Shown here in pieces: positions 15,844 through 24,079 of a stretch of 64,000 nucleotides of DNA. Numbering within the stretch: position 1 is the first letter of the stretch; each line of letters opens with the position of its first letter. The notes below the pieces were generated by a model. It had not been told where the DNA came from and did not search any database. It saw nothing but the letters and a program-made list of their open reading frames with translations. The position numbers and the translations under genes are program-made. The DNA is from Coriobacteriaceae bacterium (GTDB taxonomy: Bacteria > Actinomycetota > Coriobacteriia > Coriobacteriales > Atopobiaceae): assembly GCA_004557505.1 (NCBI GenBank), contig SFGZ01000008.1, positions 62,001 to 126,000 on the forward strand, written 5' to 3'.

Positions 15844-16485
15844 CTACCCCCGCACTGCGTGGGCGGCGGCCATGGCTTCGGCCGCCAGGCGCTCCACCTG
15901 GCTGAAGTCGCCATCCGCGAAGAGCGCGGGCTTGACCATCCAGGTGCCGCCGACCGCGACGATGCTGTCGCTTCCGAGGTAGTCGGCGAGGTTGGCCTTG
16001 CTCACCCCACCCGTCGGCATGAAGCGATGGCCCACGAAGGGGGCGCAGAGGGCCTTGATGGTGTCGAGCCCGCCATACTGCGCCGCCGGGAAGAACTTCG
16101 TCACGGTGAGGCCCAGCTTGCGAGCGGCACTCACCTCGGACGGCGTGACCGTGCCCGGCAGCACCGGGACCTCGCGCTCGATGCAGTGGGAGACGACCTC
16201 GGCGTCAAAGCCCGGGCTGACAATGAACTCGGCACCGCTGGCGATGGCCGCGTCGGCCTGCCCGACCGTAAGCACCGTGCCCGCGCCCACGTGCATCTTG
16301 GGCTGGGCGTCGCGCATCGCGCGGATCGACCCCGCTGCCGCATCGGTGCGGAAAGTCACCTCGGCCGAGCACATGCCCGCTGCCATGAGGGCATCGGCCA
16401 TCGGTGCCGCCTGCGACTCGCTGTCGAGCACAACCACGGGGACAATGAGCAGCTCCTCGAGGGTCTTGTAAAACGATTCGTACAT
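15844..16485 (-). CDS. eda: 2-dehydro-3-deoxyphosphogluconate aldolase
   Basis: KDPG aldolase cleaves 2-keto-3-deoxy-6-phosphogluconate to pyruvate and glyceraldehyde-3-phosphate. The 213-residue class I aldolase shows the catalytic Glu in AEVTFRT near residue 43, the Schiff-base Lys in VTKFFPAAQYGG near residue 128, and the phosphate-binding MPTGGVS and VAVGGTWM loops. It is 72 bp downstream of the KDG kinase gene, which makes its substrate, and the pair is probably one transcript. This gives uronate or Entner-Doudoroff-type sugar acid breakdown; no dehydratase or uptake gene is in the window. Confidence 0.95.
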   Translation of the reverse strand: MYESFYKTLEELLIVPVVVLDSESQAAPMADALMAAGMCSAEVTFRTDAAAGSIRAMRDAQPKMHVGAGTVLTVGQADAAIASGAEFIVSPGFDAEVVSHCIEREVPVLPGTVTPSEVSAARKLGLTVTKFFPAAQYGGLDTIKALCAPFVGHRFMPTGGVSKANLADYLGSDSIVAVGGTWMVKPALFADGDFSQVERLAAEAMAAAHAVRG

Positions 16486-16557
16486 GTTCGTCTCCTTCTC
16501 TTTGGGTCTCTCGCTTGCGCCTGTCTCGCGCGCCTGCGCTCTGGCTTGTTTGGCCTC

Positions 16558-17631
16558 TCAGCGCGCCACGCGGGTGCCGCCGCCTGCCGAGGCGGCCACC
16601 GCGGATATCTCTGCCTCGCTCACAAGGTTCGCGTCCCCGCGGACGGTGAGCTTGAGCACGGATCCGGCTATTGCGTAGTCGATGGCGCGCTGCGGCTCGT
16701 ACCCGTGGAGAAGCGCGTGGAGGTAGGCGGCGGAAAAGGCGTCGCCGCCCCCCACGCCCTCGAGCACATGCACGGGGTAGACGGGGCTGAACACGTGCTC
16801 GCCGCCCGCCGCGACGGCGCCAGGCAGAAGGTCGTCCCCCTCCGCCCGGTAGAGCATGGCCATCCACTCCGAGCTCTCCACCGACGAGATGTTGCGGATG
16901 ACCGAGAGCACCTGCTTGCAGCCGAAGCGCGACGAGATCTGACGGGCCATCTCGACGTAGTCCTCGCGCTCCTCGATGCCGTGGTCGAGCGACCCCGAGA
17001 CGCAGGTGATGCCAAGGCCGCGGGGGGCGTCCTCGTCGTTCGCAATGCAGACGTCCGCAAGCGGAAGCAGCCCCTCCATGACTTCCTGCGAGCGCTCGGG
17101 AGACCACATCTTGCCACGGTAGTTCACGTCCACGACCGTCACGACGCCCCGCTCGCGGCAGGCGGCAAACGCCTCGCGGGTGGCGATGGCCATCTCCGCG
17201 GAAATCGCCGGCGTCACGCCCGAGACGTAGAAGACGCCCACGCCGTCGAGCGCCGCGTCCCAGTCGAGGTCCTTGTGGGAGGCGAGGCTGATGGCGGAGT
17301 ACTTGCGGTCATACACCACCCCGTTGCCGCGCATGGACGCGCCCACCTCAAAGACGTAGCTGCCCAGGCGATCCCCAGCGCGCACTACGCGCGAGACGTC
17401 AACGCCGTAGGCAACGAGGCCCCGCAGCGCGCAGTCTCCCAGCCGGTTGGCGGGGACGACGGACATGTATGCCGCGCGATCCCCCTGGAAGGCGAGGGAG
17501 AGCGCCGCGTTCGCCTCGGCACCGCCGTAGCGGACGTCGAAGCTCGAGGCCTGCTCTATGCGGAGGTTGTCGGGTGGCGAGAGCCTCATCATAATCTCGC
17601 CGAAGGCCAGGACCTGTGCGTTCGCATCCAT
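16558..17631 (-). CDS. kdgK: 2-keto-3-deoxygluconate kinase, PfkB family
   Basis: This ribokinase-family sugar kinase has the amino-terminal FGEIMMRLSPP typical of KDG kinases, the substrate region RYGGAEANAALSLAFQG, and the C-terminal PfkB signature GVGGGDAFSAAYLHALL containing the catalytic Asp. The 357 residues are slightly longer than the usual 310-340. It phosphorylates 2-keto-3-deoxygluconate for the aldolase encoded just downstream. Ribosome binding site aaaggag precedes the ATG. It is transcribed divergently from the LacI regulator, with an operator-bearing gap of 126 bp. A related specificity, such as another 2-keto-3-deoxy sugar acid, cannot be excluded. Confidence 0.9.
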   Translation of the reverse strand: MDANAQVLAFGEIMMRLSPPDNLRIEQASSFDVRYGGAEANAALSLAFQGDRAAYMSVVPANRLGDCALRGLVAYGVDVSRVVRAGDRLGSYVFEVGASMRGNGVVYDRKYSAISLASHKDLDWDAALDGVGVFYVSGVTPAISAEMAIATREAFAACRERGVVTVVDVNYRGKMWSPERSQEVMEGLLPLADVCIANDEDAPRGLGITCVSGSLDHGIEEREDYVEMARQISSRFGCKQVLSVIRNISSVESSEWMAMLYRAEGDDLLPGAVAAGGEHVFSPVYPVHVLEGVGGGDAFSAAYLHALLHGYEPQRAIDYAIAGSVLKLTVRGDANLVSEAEISAVAASAGGGTRVAR

Positions 17632-17661
17632 GGGACTCCTTTCGCCGTGCGTGAGCGTTAC

Positions 17662-17722
17662 GAAATCGGTTTCGTTCCATAGAGGAGTATACTCCTTTCA
17701 TGACAGGAGAGAAACCGATTTC
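17662..17722. promoter_or_regulatory. Two LacI-type operators and a central palindrome
   Basis: gaaatcggtttc (17662-17673) and gaaaccgatttc (17711-17722) are exact reverse complements. Their extended arms are acgaaa/tttcgt and gagaaa/tttctc around a central CG, the form of LacI-family operators. Centres are 49 bp apart. Between them lies the perfect palindrome ggagtatactcc (17684-17695), which contains TATACT on both strands and could serve as the -10 of either divergent promoter. Binding by the adjacent LacI regulator is inferred. Confidence 0.8.
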
Positions 17723-17757
17723 TCGTTGATTTTTTACGAACCGACCGAGGGAGAACC

Positions 17758-18762
17758 ATGGCTCGCATGCGCATCAAGGACATCGCCGCCGAAGCGGGCG
17801 TGAGCCCGGCTACGGTCTCCAGGGTGCTGAACAACCGGCCCGGGACCATGTCCGAGGCAACGCGGAGGCGCGTCGAAGCCGTTATCGGACGCACCGGGTA
17901 CCGACCGAGCAACGCGGCGCGGAGCCTGCGCGGCGGTCGCACCCATACCGTGGGCGTGGTGCTCGCCGACATGAGCAACCCCTATTCGGGTGCGATGCTC
18001 GAGGCGCTTTCGGACGAGGCCGCCAATCGCGACCTCTCCCTCATGACCGCCATCAGCGGCAGCGACGCGCACCGGGAGAAGGAGGCCATCGAGCGTCTCG
18101 CCGCGGCGGGCGTCGATGGCCTGGTGGTCAACTCGTGCCGCGAGGGCCAGGAGGCCGCCGCCTCCCTCTCCGCCATCGCGCGGCGCGTGCCCACCGTCCT
18201 CCTCGACCGTCCCGTCCCTGGCAGTGGCCTTGCGGTTGTGACCTCGGACAACGACCGCCTCATGCACGAAATGGTCGAGGAGGTGGCGGGCGGCGGCTGC
18301 TCGCGGATCTGGCTTCTGACCGAGCGGGGGCAGACGAGCGCCATCCGCCGCGAACGTGCGCGGGCCTTCGAGCGCGAGCGAGGCGCGCGGGGGCTTGACG
18401 GCGGCGTTCTCTTCCCCGCCGACGACCGGGACGAGGCGGCGCGCCAGCTCGTCGATGCTGCGGGATCGGACGCGGGACCCGTCGGCCTCATCGCGGTGAA
18501 TGGGCTCGTGCTCCTGCGCGCGATCGAGGCGGTGGGCGCCACTTCCCTCGAGGTGCCCCGCGACGTGCGGCTCGCCACCTTCGACGAGTATGCCTGGAAC
18601 CGCGTGCTCTTCGGCGGGATAACCACGGCGGTCCAGGACACCCGCGCCCTCGCAACGGCGGCGCTCGACCTCGCCGCAAAGGGGCGCGCAGCCGGACGGG
18701 ACACGACCGTCATCCCCGGTCACGTGATCGCACGCGCCTCCACGGGCACGGCCCGCCGCTAA
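17758..18762 (+). CDS. LacI-family repressor of the ketodeoxygluconate genes
   Basis: The 334-residue regulator starts with the canonical LacI DNA-binding head (RIKDIAAEAGVSPATVSRVLNNRP), the hinge helix region NAARSLRGGRTHTVGVVLAD and a periplasmic-binding-protein-like effector domain with the usual NPYSGAMLEAL start and FDEYAWNRVLFGGITTAVQD segment. It lies divergent from kdgK-eda with two operators in the gap, so it most likely represses kdgK-eda and itself and responds to a sugar acid or its phosphate (KdgR-like). The effector is an inference from context. Confidence 0.88.
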   Translation: MARMRIKDIAAEAGVSPATVSRVLNNRPGTMSEATRRRVEAVIGRTGYRPSNAARSLRGGRTHTVGVVLADMSNPYSGAMLEALSDEAANRDLSLMTAISGSDAHREKEAIERLAAAGVDGLVVNSCREGQEAAASLSAIARRVPTVLLDRPVPGSGLAVVTSDNDRLMHEMVEEVAGGGCSRIWLLTERGQTSAIRRERARAFERERGARGLDGGVLFPADDRDEAARQLVDAAGSDAGPVGLIAVNGLVLLRAIEAVGATSLEVPRDVRLATFDEYAWNRVLFGGITTAVQDTRALATAALDLAAKGRAAGRDTTVIPGHVIARASTGTARR

Positions 18763-19260
18763 GGCGCGACCAGCGACCACCGTTGCCGATGGCTCTGGCG
18801 CTTTGCCCCCGGGCCCCGTACCCCCCACAGTGCCTCCGCGCAAGAAAAGGCTGCCAAACGACGCGCAAAAGTCAGGAAGTGAGTAGTAGATCCCGGCGGC
18901 AAAGCCCCGCCAGCTCCGGTTGGCCATCACATATGCGCAAGGACCTTCGTAGCAACAGGCATTTCGCAAGAAGATCTTGCGTCCGCTGGCTTCGGATGCC
19001 CCTTCCGGCCGACCTGGGAGGGTTTCACGTACTCACATCTTGACTTCTGCACGTAAAATCGGAAACAAGGCTTGCGCGGACGGTCGTCAAAGGCGCAGAG
19101 CGCGGGCTGTGACGGCAGCGGCGCGCGGCAATGTCGCGACGCGGCATGCCTTTGACCCACATGCCGACATGATGCACACTCTTCTGGCACCCCGCGTCGA
19201 GACGGGTGCGTCAGAAGACGCCGTCACACCGCAGGCGACCGAGCACCTAAGGAGTATATC
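18763..19260. other. Structured 500-bp gap before the permease gene
   Basis: I see no supported gene. A perfect stem-loop (cgcaaga, aga, tcttgcg; 18965-18981) is enclosed by ggcat (18958) and atgcc (18996), giving a small branched structure. A stop-free minus-strand stretch of about 87 codons crosses it (18927-19190) but has no convincing start signal. taaggag directly before 19261 is the ribosome binding site of the permease. Confidence 0.45.
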
Positions 19261-20685
19261 GTGAGCAAGCCGAGCCAGAGCACCCCCAAGCCAGAGGCCA
19301 CCTCCGGCTCAAGTGACGCCACAGCCGGGGTCAAGAGCCGCTACTCCCTCGTCACAGCGGTGTTTCTCATCATGGGAATCTGCATAGGCTCGGGCATCTT
19401 CTTCAAGTCTGACAACGTGCTCGTCGCGACTGGCGGCAGCGTGGCGCTGGGCGTCGCGATGTTCGGGATAGCCTCCGTCTACATCGTCTTTGGCGGCCTC
19501 ACGCTTTCGCTCTTCGCGGCGAGGACCGACGGCGCGGGTGGCATCATCGACTACGCCTCGCGCTTCGTCTCCCCCGCCTTCGGCCATGTGATGGGAATTT
19601 TCTACACCTTCTGCTACATGCCCTCCATCCAGGCGGTCATCTTCTGGGTCACGGGGGTCTACGCCTGCCAGGCGCTGGGGCTTCCGGACAGCCTCGAGCT
19701 GCAAATGGGCATCGGACTCGCCGCCCTGCTGGCGTGCAGCGCCCTCAACGTGCTCTCTCCCCGGCTCGCCGGGCGCTTCCAGGACGCGAACACCGTGCTC
19801 AAGGTCGTGCCACTGCTGGCCGTGGGCGCCATCGGCGCCTTCGCGGTCGCAAGCGGGAACATCGGCGCGGGAGACGCTGCCCCCGCCGGACGGCAGGCGA
19901 TGGCCGGGGCGGCAGGCCTCTCATGGCTGGCGGCGGCAGGTCCCGTCGCCTACTCCTTCGATGGCTGGACGATAGCCACGTCCATAGCGCCAGAGCTGCG
20001 CGACTCCCGCCGCAACCTCCCTATAGCCCTCGTGGTGGCGCCTCTGTGCATACTGGCTCTCTACCTCTGCTACTTTGTGGGACTCTCCCTGACCCTGGGG
20101 CCAGGGCGGGTCATGGAGGCGGGCGATGGCAGCCTGGGGCTGTTCTTCTCGACCGTGATGGGCGAGGGTGCCTCGAGGCTCCCCGTCTTCGTGGCCTTCC
20201 TCGCGGTGCTGGGCGTGGGCAACGGCGTGACCCTCGGCCATGCGCGCATGCCCCAGGCGCTCGGCCTGCGCGGCGAGATCCCTCATGCGCGCTGGGTCGC
20301 GCGGACCGACCCGCACTGGCTCTCGCCTGTCAACTCTAGCGCCGTGGCGCTCGCAAGTTCCCTCGCGTGGATGGTCGTCCACTACCTGACCCAGCGCCAC
20401 GGCCTCATTCCCAACGGGGACGTGTCAGAGGTGACCGTCTCGCTCTGCATGCTCTTGATGGTGCCCATCCTGCTCTCTGCCGTGCGCCTGTGGCGTCGGG
20501 GCGAGGCGGGCGCGGTGCGTGGGCTTCTTGCACCAGCGCTTGGTTCGGCGGCGTGCCTGCTCGTTGGTGTGGGCGCGCTCGCGGACCCCGCACGCCTCGC
20601 AATGGCGGGATTGGTCCTGGTGGCGTCGGTCGCAGCGACGCTCGTCGCCGCGAGCGGGTCCAAGCGGGAGGCCGTGCGCGGGTAG
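19261..20685 (+). CDS. APC-superfamily amino acid permease
   Basis: This 474-residue membrane transporter has about twelve hydrophobic segments. The first carries GICIGSGIFFKSDNV, the glycine-rich unwound helix that binds the substrate alpha-carboxylate and amino groups in APC transporters. SYSFDGWTIATSIAPELRDSRRNLP-like sequence around residue 240 is the conserved YxxdGw/ElkdPrrNlP region. It should import an amino acid with protons or by exchange; the specific amino acid is unknown. The start is GTG with taaggag 7 bp upstream. The first 25 residues are a polar Ser/Thr/Pro-rich cytoplasmic tail. No biosynthetic or catabolic partner gene is adjacent. Confidence 0.88.
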   Translation: MSKPSQSTPKPEATSGSSDATAGVKSRYSLVTAVFLIMGICIGSGIFFKSDNVLVATGGSVALGVAMFGIASVYIVFGGLTLSLFAARTDGAGGIIDYASRFVSPAFGHVMGIFYTFCYMPSIQAVIFWVTGVYACQALGLPDSLELQMGIGLAALLACSALNVLSPRLAGRFQDANTVLKVVPLLAVGAIGAFAVASGNIGAGDAAPAGRQAMAGAAGLSWLAAAGPVAYSFDGWTIATSIAPELRDSRRNLPIALVVAPLCILALYLCYFVGLSLTLGPGRVMEAGDGSLGLFFSTVMGEGASRLPVFVAFLAVLGVGNGVTLGHARMPQALGLRGEIPHARWVARTDPHWLSPVNSSAVALASSLAWMVVHYLTQRHGLIPNGDVSEVTVSLCMLLMVPILLSAVRLWRRGEAGAVRGLLAPALGSAACLLVGVGALADPARLAMAGLVLVASVAATLVAASGSKREAVRG

Positions 20686-20713
20686 GCAGGCGGCGTGCGT
20701 GGGAGAGCGACGG

Positions 20714-20848
20714 CTTCGCCAAGCTCGGCACCGTTCTTCCCTACTTCGCCAAAAGCGGCACCGTTCGAAAACGCTCAACTGGGCAGACGTCGAGACAGTG
20801 GTGCCGAATCTGGCGAAGTCATCGCGGATGGTGCCGTTTTTGGCGAAG
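20714..20848. repeat. Symmetric TTCGCCAA...CGGCACC repeat cluster (family C)
   Basis: Two direct copies of cttcgccaa-ngcggcaccgttc begin at 20714 and 20744, exactly 30 bp apart. Two inverted copies (ggtgccg-----tggcgaag) end at 20818 and 20848, again 30 bp apart. The cluster fills the gap between the convergent permease and hydrolase genes and can fold into a large cruciform. Confidence 0.75.
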
Positions 20849-20930
20849 CGGCCAAGGCCGAGAGGGGCGGTGCTCACAGATGTCCGCCACGCCACGCAAG
20901 CAGCGGCCACCCGCCTGGCGGCCGCTCGCC

Positions 20931-21608
20931 TCACCGCATGAACGGGTTGCTCGCCAGCTCCTCGGCCATCGTGGTGGCCAGGCCGTGCCCACAGAGCAGG
21001 ACCGTCTGCGGGGAGATCTCGCGGCCCATGCGCGCAAGCGAGCGGCGCATGGCCTCCGGGTCGCCGCCGGCAAGGTCGGTGCGCCCGCAAGAACCCGGGA
21101 AGAGCGTGTCGCCCACGAAGACGATGCCCTCGGCCGAGCCCTCCCCCACCAGGCAGATGCCGCCCGGCGTATGGCCAGGGGTCTCCATCACGCGGAAGCG
21201 CGCCGTGCCCACCTCGAGCACGTCACCCTCGGAGAGCAGCCGCGAGGGCGCGGGAGCATCGTCATCGTAGGCAATGCCCGAGCCCGACCATGACGGGTCG
21301 CTGGCGTGCCGGGCGATCTCGACATCCGCCGCCGCGAGAGCAAAGGGCGCATCCGTCGCCGAGACGAGCGCCGCCACTCCACCCACGTGGTCCCCGTGTC
21401 CATGGGTCGCCACAGCGCAGACGACCTTCTTGCCAGAAAGCGCCGCCGCCACGCGGGCGCCGGCACCACCCGGATCGACGACCAGAGCCTCGTCGGCAGA
21501 GACATAGGCGTAGCAGTTGGTCTGAACGGGGCCGACCACAAAGACGCGCACCACGTCGCCGGCGTCGGATACCGCGAATGACCCTGCGTCGTAGAAGGGA
21601 CTTGCCAT
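20931..21608 (-). CDS. Metallo-beta-lactamase-fold hydrolase, glyoxalase II-like
   Basis: The 225-residue protein carries the zinc-binding THGHGDHVGG (HxHxDH) near residue 70, PGHTPGG, FVGDTLFPGSCGRTDL and the terminal CGHG. These are the marks of hydroxyacylglutathione-hydrolase-like members, which cleave thioesters of small thiols. It begins two bases after the stop of relA, so it belongs to that transcript and is probably translated from re-initiating ribosomes. The ATG at 21608 is preferred since longer reading enters relA. Such relA-adjacent MBL proteins are common in actinobacteria; the true substrate is unknown. Confidence 0.9.
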   Translation of the reverse strand: MASPFYDAGSFAVSDAGDVVRVFVVGPVQTNCYAYVSADEALVVDPGGAGARVAAALSGKKVVCAVATHGHGDHVGGVAALVSATDAPFALAAADVEIARHASDPSWSGSGIAYDDDAPAPSRLLSEGDVLEVGTARFRVMETPGHTPGGICLVGEGSAEGIVFVGDTLFPGSCGRTDLAGGDPEAMRRSLARMGREISPQTVLLCGHGLATTMAEELASNPFMR

Positions 21609-21610
21609 GG

Positions 21611-24067
21611 CTACACCCGCTTCCTCATCTGGCTGGCTCCCTCGCCGGGCATGATGCGACGCGCGTCGTAGACCGAGGGCACGCGCGAGACGATGGCGAG
21701 AAGCGCGTCCAGAAGGCTCGCGTCCGAGATGGCCACGATGAAGCGCAGGCGCGCAATGCCCTGCTTGCCCGTCTGCGTGGCAGCCGAGAGGATGTTGCCG
21801 CCGGCGTCGCCGATGGCGATGGTGATGTCCTTGAGAAGCCCCATGCGGTCCGTGGCCTCGACCACGATCTCGACCCTGAACTCGGTGGCGCCCGAGGTAT
21901 CCCACTCGACGGAGATCATGCGCTCGGGGTGGTTCATGAGGTCATGCACGTTGGGGCAGTTGGCGCGATGCACCGAGACGCCGCGGCCGCGCGTGACGAA
22001 GCCCACGATGTCGTCGCCGGCCACGGGGTTGCAGCAGTGCGCGAGGTGGACGAGGAGGTCGGCGTCGCCCTTCACGACCACGCCGCAGTTGCTGCGGCGC
22101 CTGGCGCCCTTGGCGGCCTGCGCGATGGCGTAGGACTGCATGAGGGGCTTGTTCTCCTTGATGGCCTCCTCGCGCCTGGCCTGACGCTCCGCCTCCTTGC
22201 GCGCCGCCTCGAGCTGCTCGGGCGAGCCCTCCTCGAGGACCTCCTCTATGCGGTTGGCGACCTGCTTGGCAGAGACCTTGCCCGTGCCGACGCCGGCGAA
22301 GAGATCGTCGGCCGAGCGGTAGTCGAACTGCGGGAACACGCGCTCGATTGCCTTGACGGTGCGCTGTGTGGAGATGCCGTAGCCACGGCGGCGCAGCTCG
22401 TGGGCAAGCTCGCTTCTGCCCTGCTCGGCGTCGTCCGCGCGCGTCTCAACCGAGAAGTACTTGCGGATCTTGGCGCGGGCCGAGGGCGTGACCACGATCT
22501 TCATCCAGTCGCGGCTGGGCTTTGCGTTCTTGTTGGTGAGGACCTCCACGCGGTCGCCCATGTTGAGCTTGTAGGTGAGAGGCACCACCGACCCGTTGAC
22601 CTTGGCGCCCACGCAGTGGTTGCCCACCTCGGTGTGGACGGCGTAGGCGAAGTCGAGCGGCGTCGAGTCACGCCGCAGGCTCATGACCTCGCCCTTTGGC
22701 GTAAAGACGAAGATCTCGTGCTCGAAGAGGTCGACGCGCAGGTTGTCAAGGAACTCGTGCGGGTCGTCGATGTCGTCTTCCACGGCCCAGTCGAGGCTCT
22801 TGCGGATCCAGTTGATGGTGGAGTCGATCGAGCGGTCCTCCGCGGACATCTTGCCCTTGGAATTGCCGGCCTTCTTGTAGAGCCAGTGGGCTGCGACGCC
22901 ATACTCGGAGGCCTCGTGCATCTCGACCGTGCGGATCTGGATCTCGATGGGCCTCCCGTCCGGCCCGATGACCGTGGTGTGGAGCGACTGGTAAAGGTTG
23001 GCCTTGGGCGTTGCGATGTAGTCCTTGAAGCGGCCGGGCATGGGGTGCCAGAGCGTGTGGACGGCCCCCAGCGCCGAGTAGCAGTCCCCCACCGTCTGCG
23101 CGATGATGCGCAGGGCGATGAGGTCGTAGATGTCCGAGAAGTCCCGGCCCTTGCGCGTCATCTTCTGGTAGATGGACCAGAGGTGCTTGGGGCGGCCGGT
23201 GATCTGGTAGTCCCTGAGGCCCACGCGCTTGAGCTCGTCGTCCAGGGTCTTGATGGCGGCTTCGGTGTCGTCCTCGCGCTGCGCCCGCGAGTCCTGGACC
23301 ATACGGGCCACGCGCTGGTACTCCTCGGGCTCGAGCCAGAAGAAGGCCAGGTCCTCGAGCTCCCACTTGACAGACGAGATGCCCAGGCGGTCGGCGAGGG
23401 GCGCGTAGACGTCCATGGTCTCGCGCGCCTTGAAGAGCCGCCGGTCAGGAGGCAGCGCCGCCAGGGTGCGCATGTTGTGCAGGCGGTCGGCCAGCTTGAT
23501 GATGACCACGCGGATGTCCTTTGACATGGCGAGGAACATCTTGCGCAGGTTGAGGGCCTGCTTCTCGTCCATCGAGGTCACCTTGATGGACGTGAGCTTG
23601 GTGACGCCATCCACGAGCTCGGCCACCGTGTTGCCAAAGAGCGAGGATATCTGCGCAAGCGTGGCGGGCGTGTCCTCCACCGTGTCGTGCAAAAGCGCGG
23701 CGCAGATGGTGTCCTCGTCCATGTGGAGGTCCTGGCTCAGGATGAGGGCCACCTCGACGGGATGGTTGATGTAGGGCTCGCCCGAGCGGCGGCGCTGGTC
23801 GCGGTGGTAGTCGGCCGCAAAGTGGTAGGCGCGGTCGATCTTCGCCCACTCCTCGTCGTCGAGGTAGGAGCGGGCGGCGTCCTCGAGCACGCGGAAGTTC
23901 GCCGCGTCGGGGACGGCGGGGGCCTTGGCGGCCGCGCGGGCCGGGACGGCGGGGGTCGCGGAGGCGGAGGGCGCCTCGCCTGCGGAAGCCGGGGACTTGA
24001 CCCCTCCCGCAGGCGTCGCAGCCATTGCGTCCTGGGCCTTCTCGGCCATCATGCCGTCGTTGCCCAT
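21611..24067 (-). CDS. relA: RelA/SpoT-type (p)ppGpp synthetase/hydrolase
   Basis: This enzyme makes and degrades the alarmone (p)ppGpp and controls the stringent response. The 818 residues show, in order, the HD hydrolase domain with YINHPVEVALILSQD and the intact HDTVEDT motif (near residue 125), RLADRLHNMRTL, the synthetase domain with YDLIALRIIAQTVGDCY and IQIRTVEMHEASEYG, a TGS domain (EIFVFTPKGEVMSLRRDSTP) near residue 470, and a C-terminal ACT domain. As the HD box is intact it should be bifunctional. An Ala/Pro-rich tail of about 50 residues precedes the HD domain. recJ ends 12 bp upstream and the MBL gene follows at once. Confidence 0.95.
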   Translation of the reverse strand: MGNDGMMAEKAQDAMAATPAGGVKSPASAGEAPSASATPAVPARAAAKAPAVPDAANFRVLEDAARSYLDDEEWAKIDRAYHFAADYHRDQRRRSGEPYINHPVEVALILSQDLHMDEDTICAALLHDTVEDTPATLAQISSLFGNTVAELVDGVTKLTSIKVTSMDEKQALNLRKMFLAMSKDIRVVIIKLADRLHNMRTLAALPPDRRLFKARETMDVYAPLADRLGISSVKWELEDLAFFWLEPEEYQRVARMVQDSRAQREDDTEAAIKTLDDELKRVGLRDYQITGRPKHLWSIYQKMTRKGRDFSDIYDLIALRIIAQTVGDCYSALGAVHTLWHPMPGRFKDYIATPKANLYQSLHTTVIGPDGRPIEIQIRTVEMHEASEYGVAAHWLYKKAGNSKGKMSAEDRSIDSTINWIRKSLDWAVEDDIDDPHEFLDNLRVDLFEHEIFVFTPKGEVMSLRRDSTPLDFAYAVHTEVGNHCVGAKVNGSVVPLTYKLNMGDRVEVLTNKNAKPSRDWMKIVVTPSARAKIRKYFSVETRADDAEQGRSELAHELRRRGYGISTQRTVKAIERVFPQFDYRSADDLFAGVGTGKVSAKQVANRIEEVLEEGSPEQLEAARKEAERQARREEAIKENKPLMQSYAIAQAAKGARRRSNCGVVVKGDADLLVHLAHCCNPVAGDDIVGFVTRGRGVSVHRANCPNVHDLMNHPERMISVEWDTSGATEFRVEIVVEATDRMGLLKDITIAIGDAGGNILSAATQTGKQGIARLRFIVAISDASLLDALLAIVSRVPSVYDARRIMPGEGASQMRKRV

Positions 24068-24079
24068 GGTCCCCTCCTC

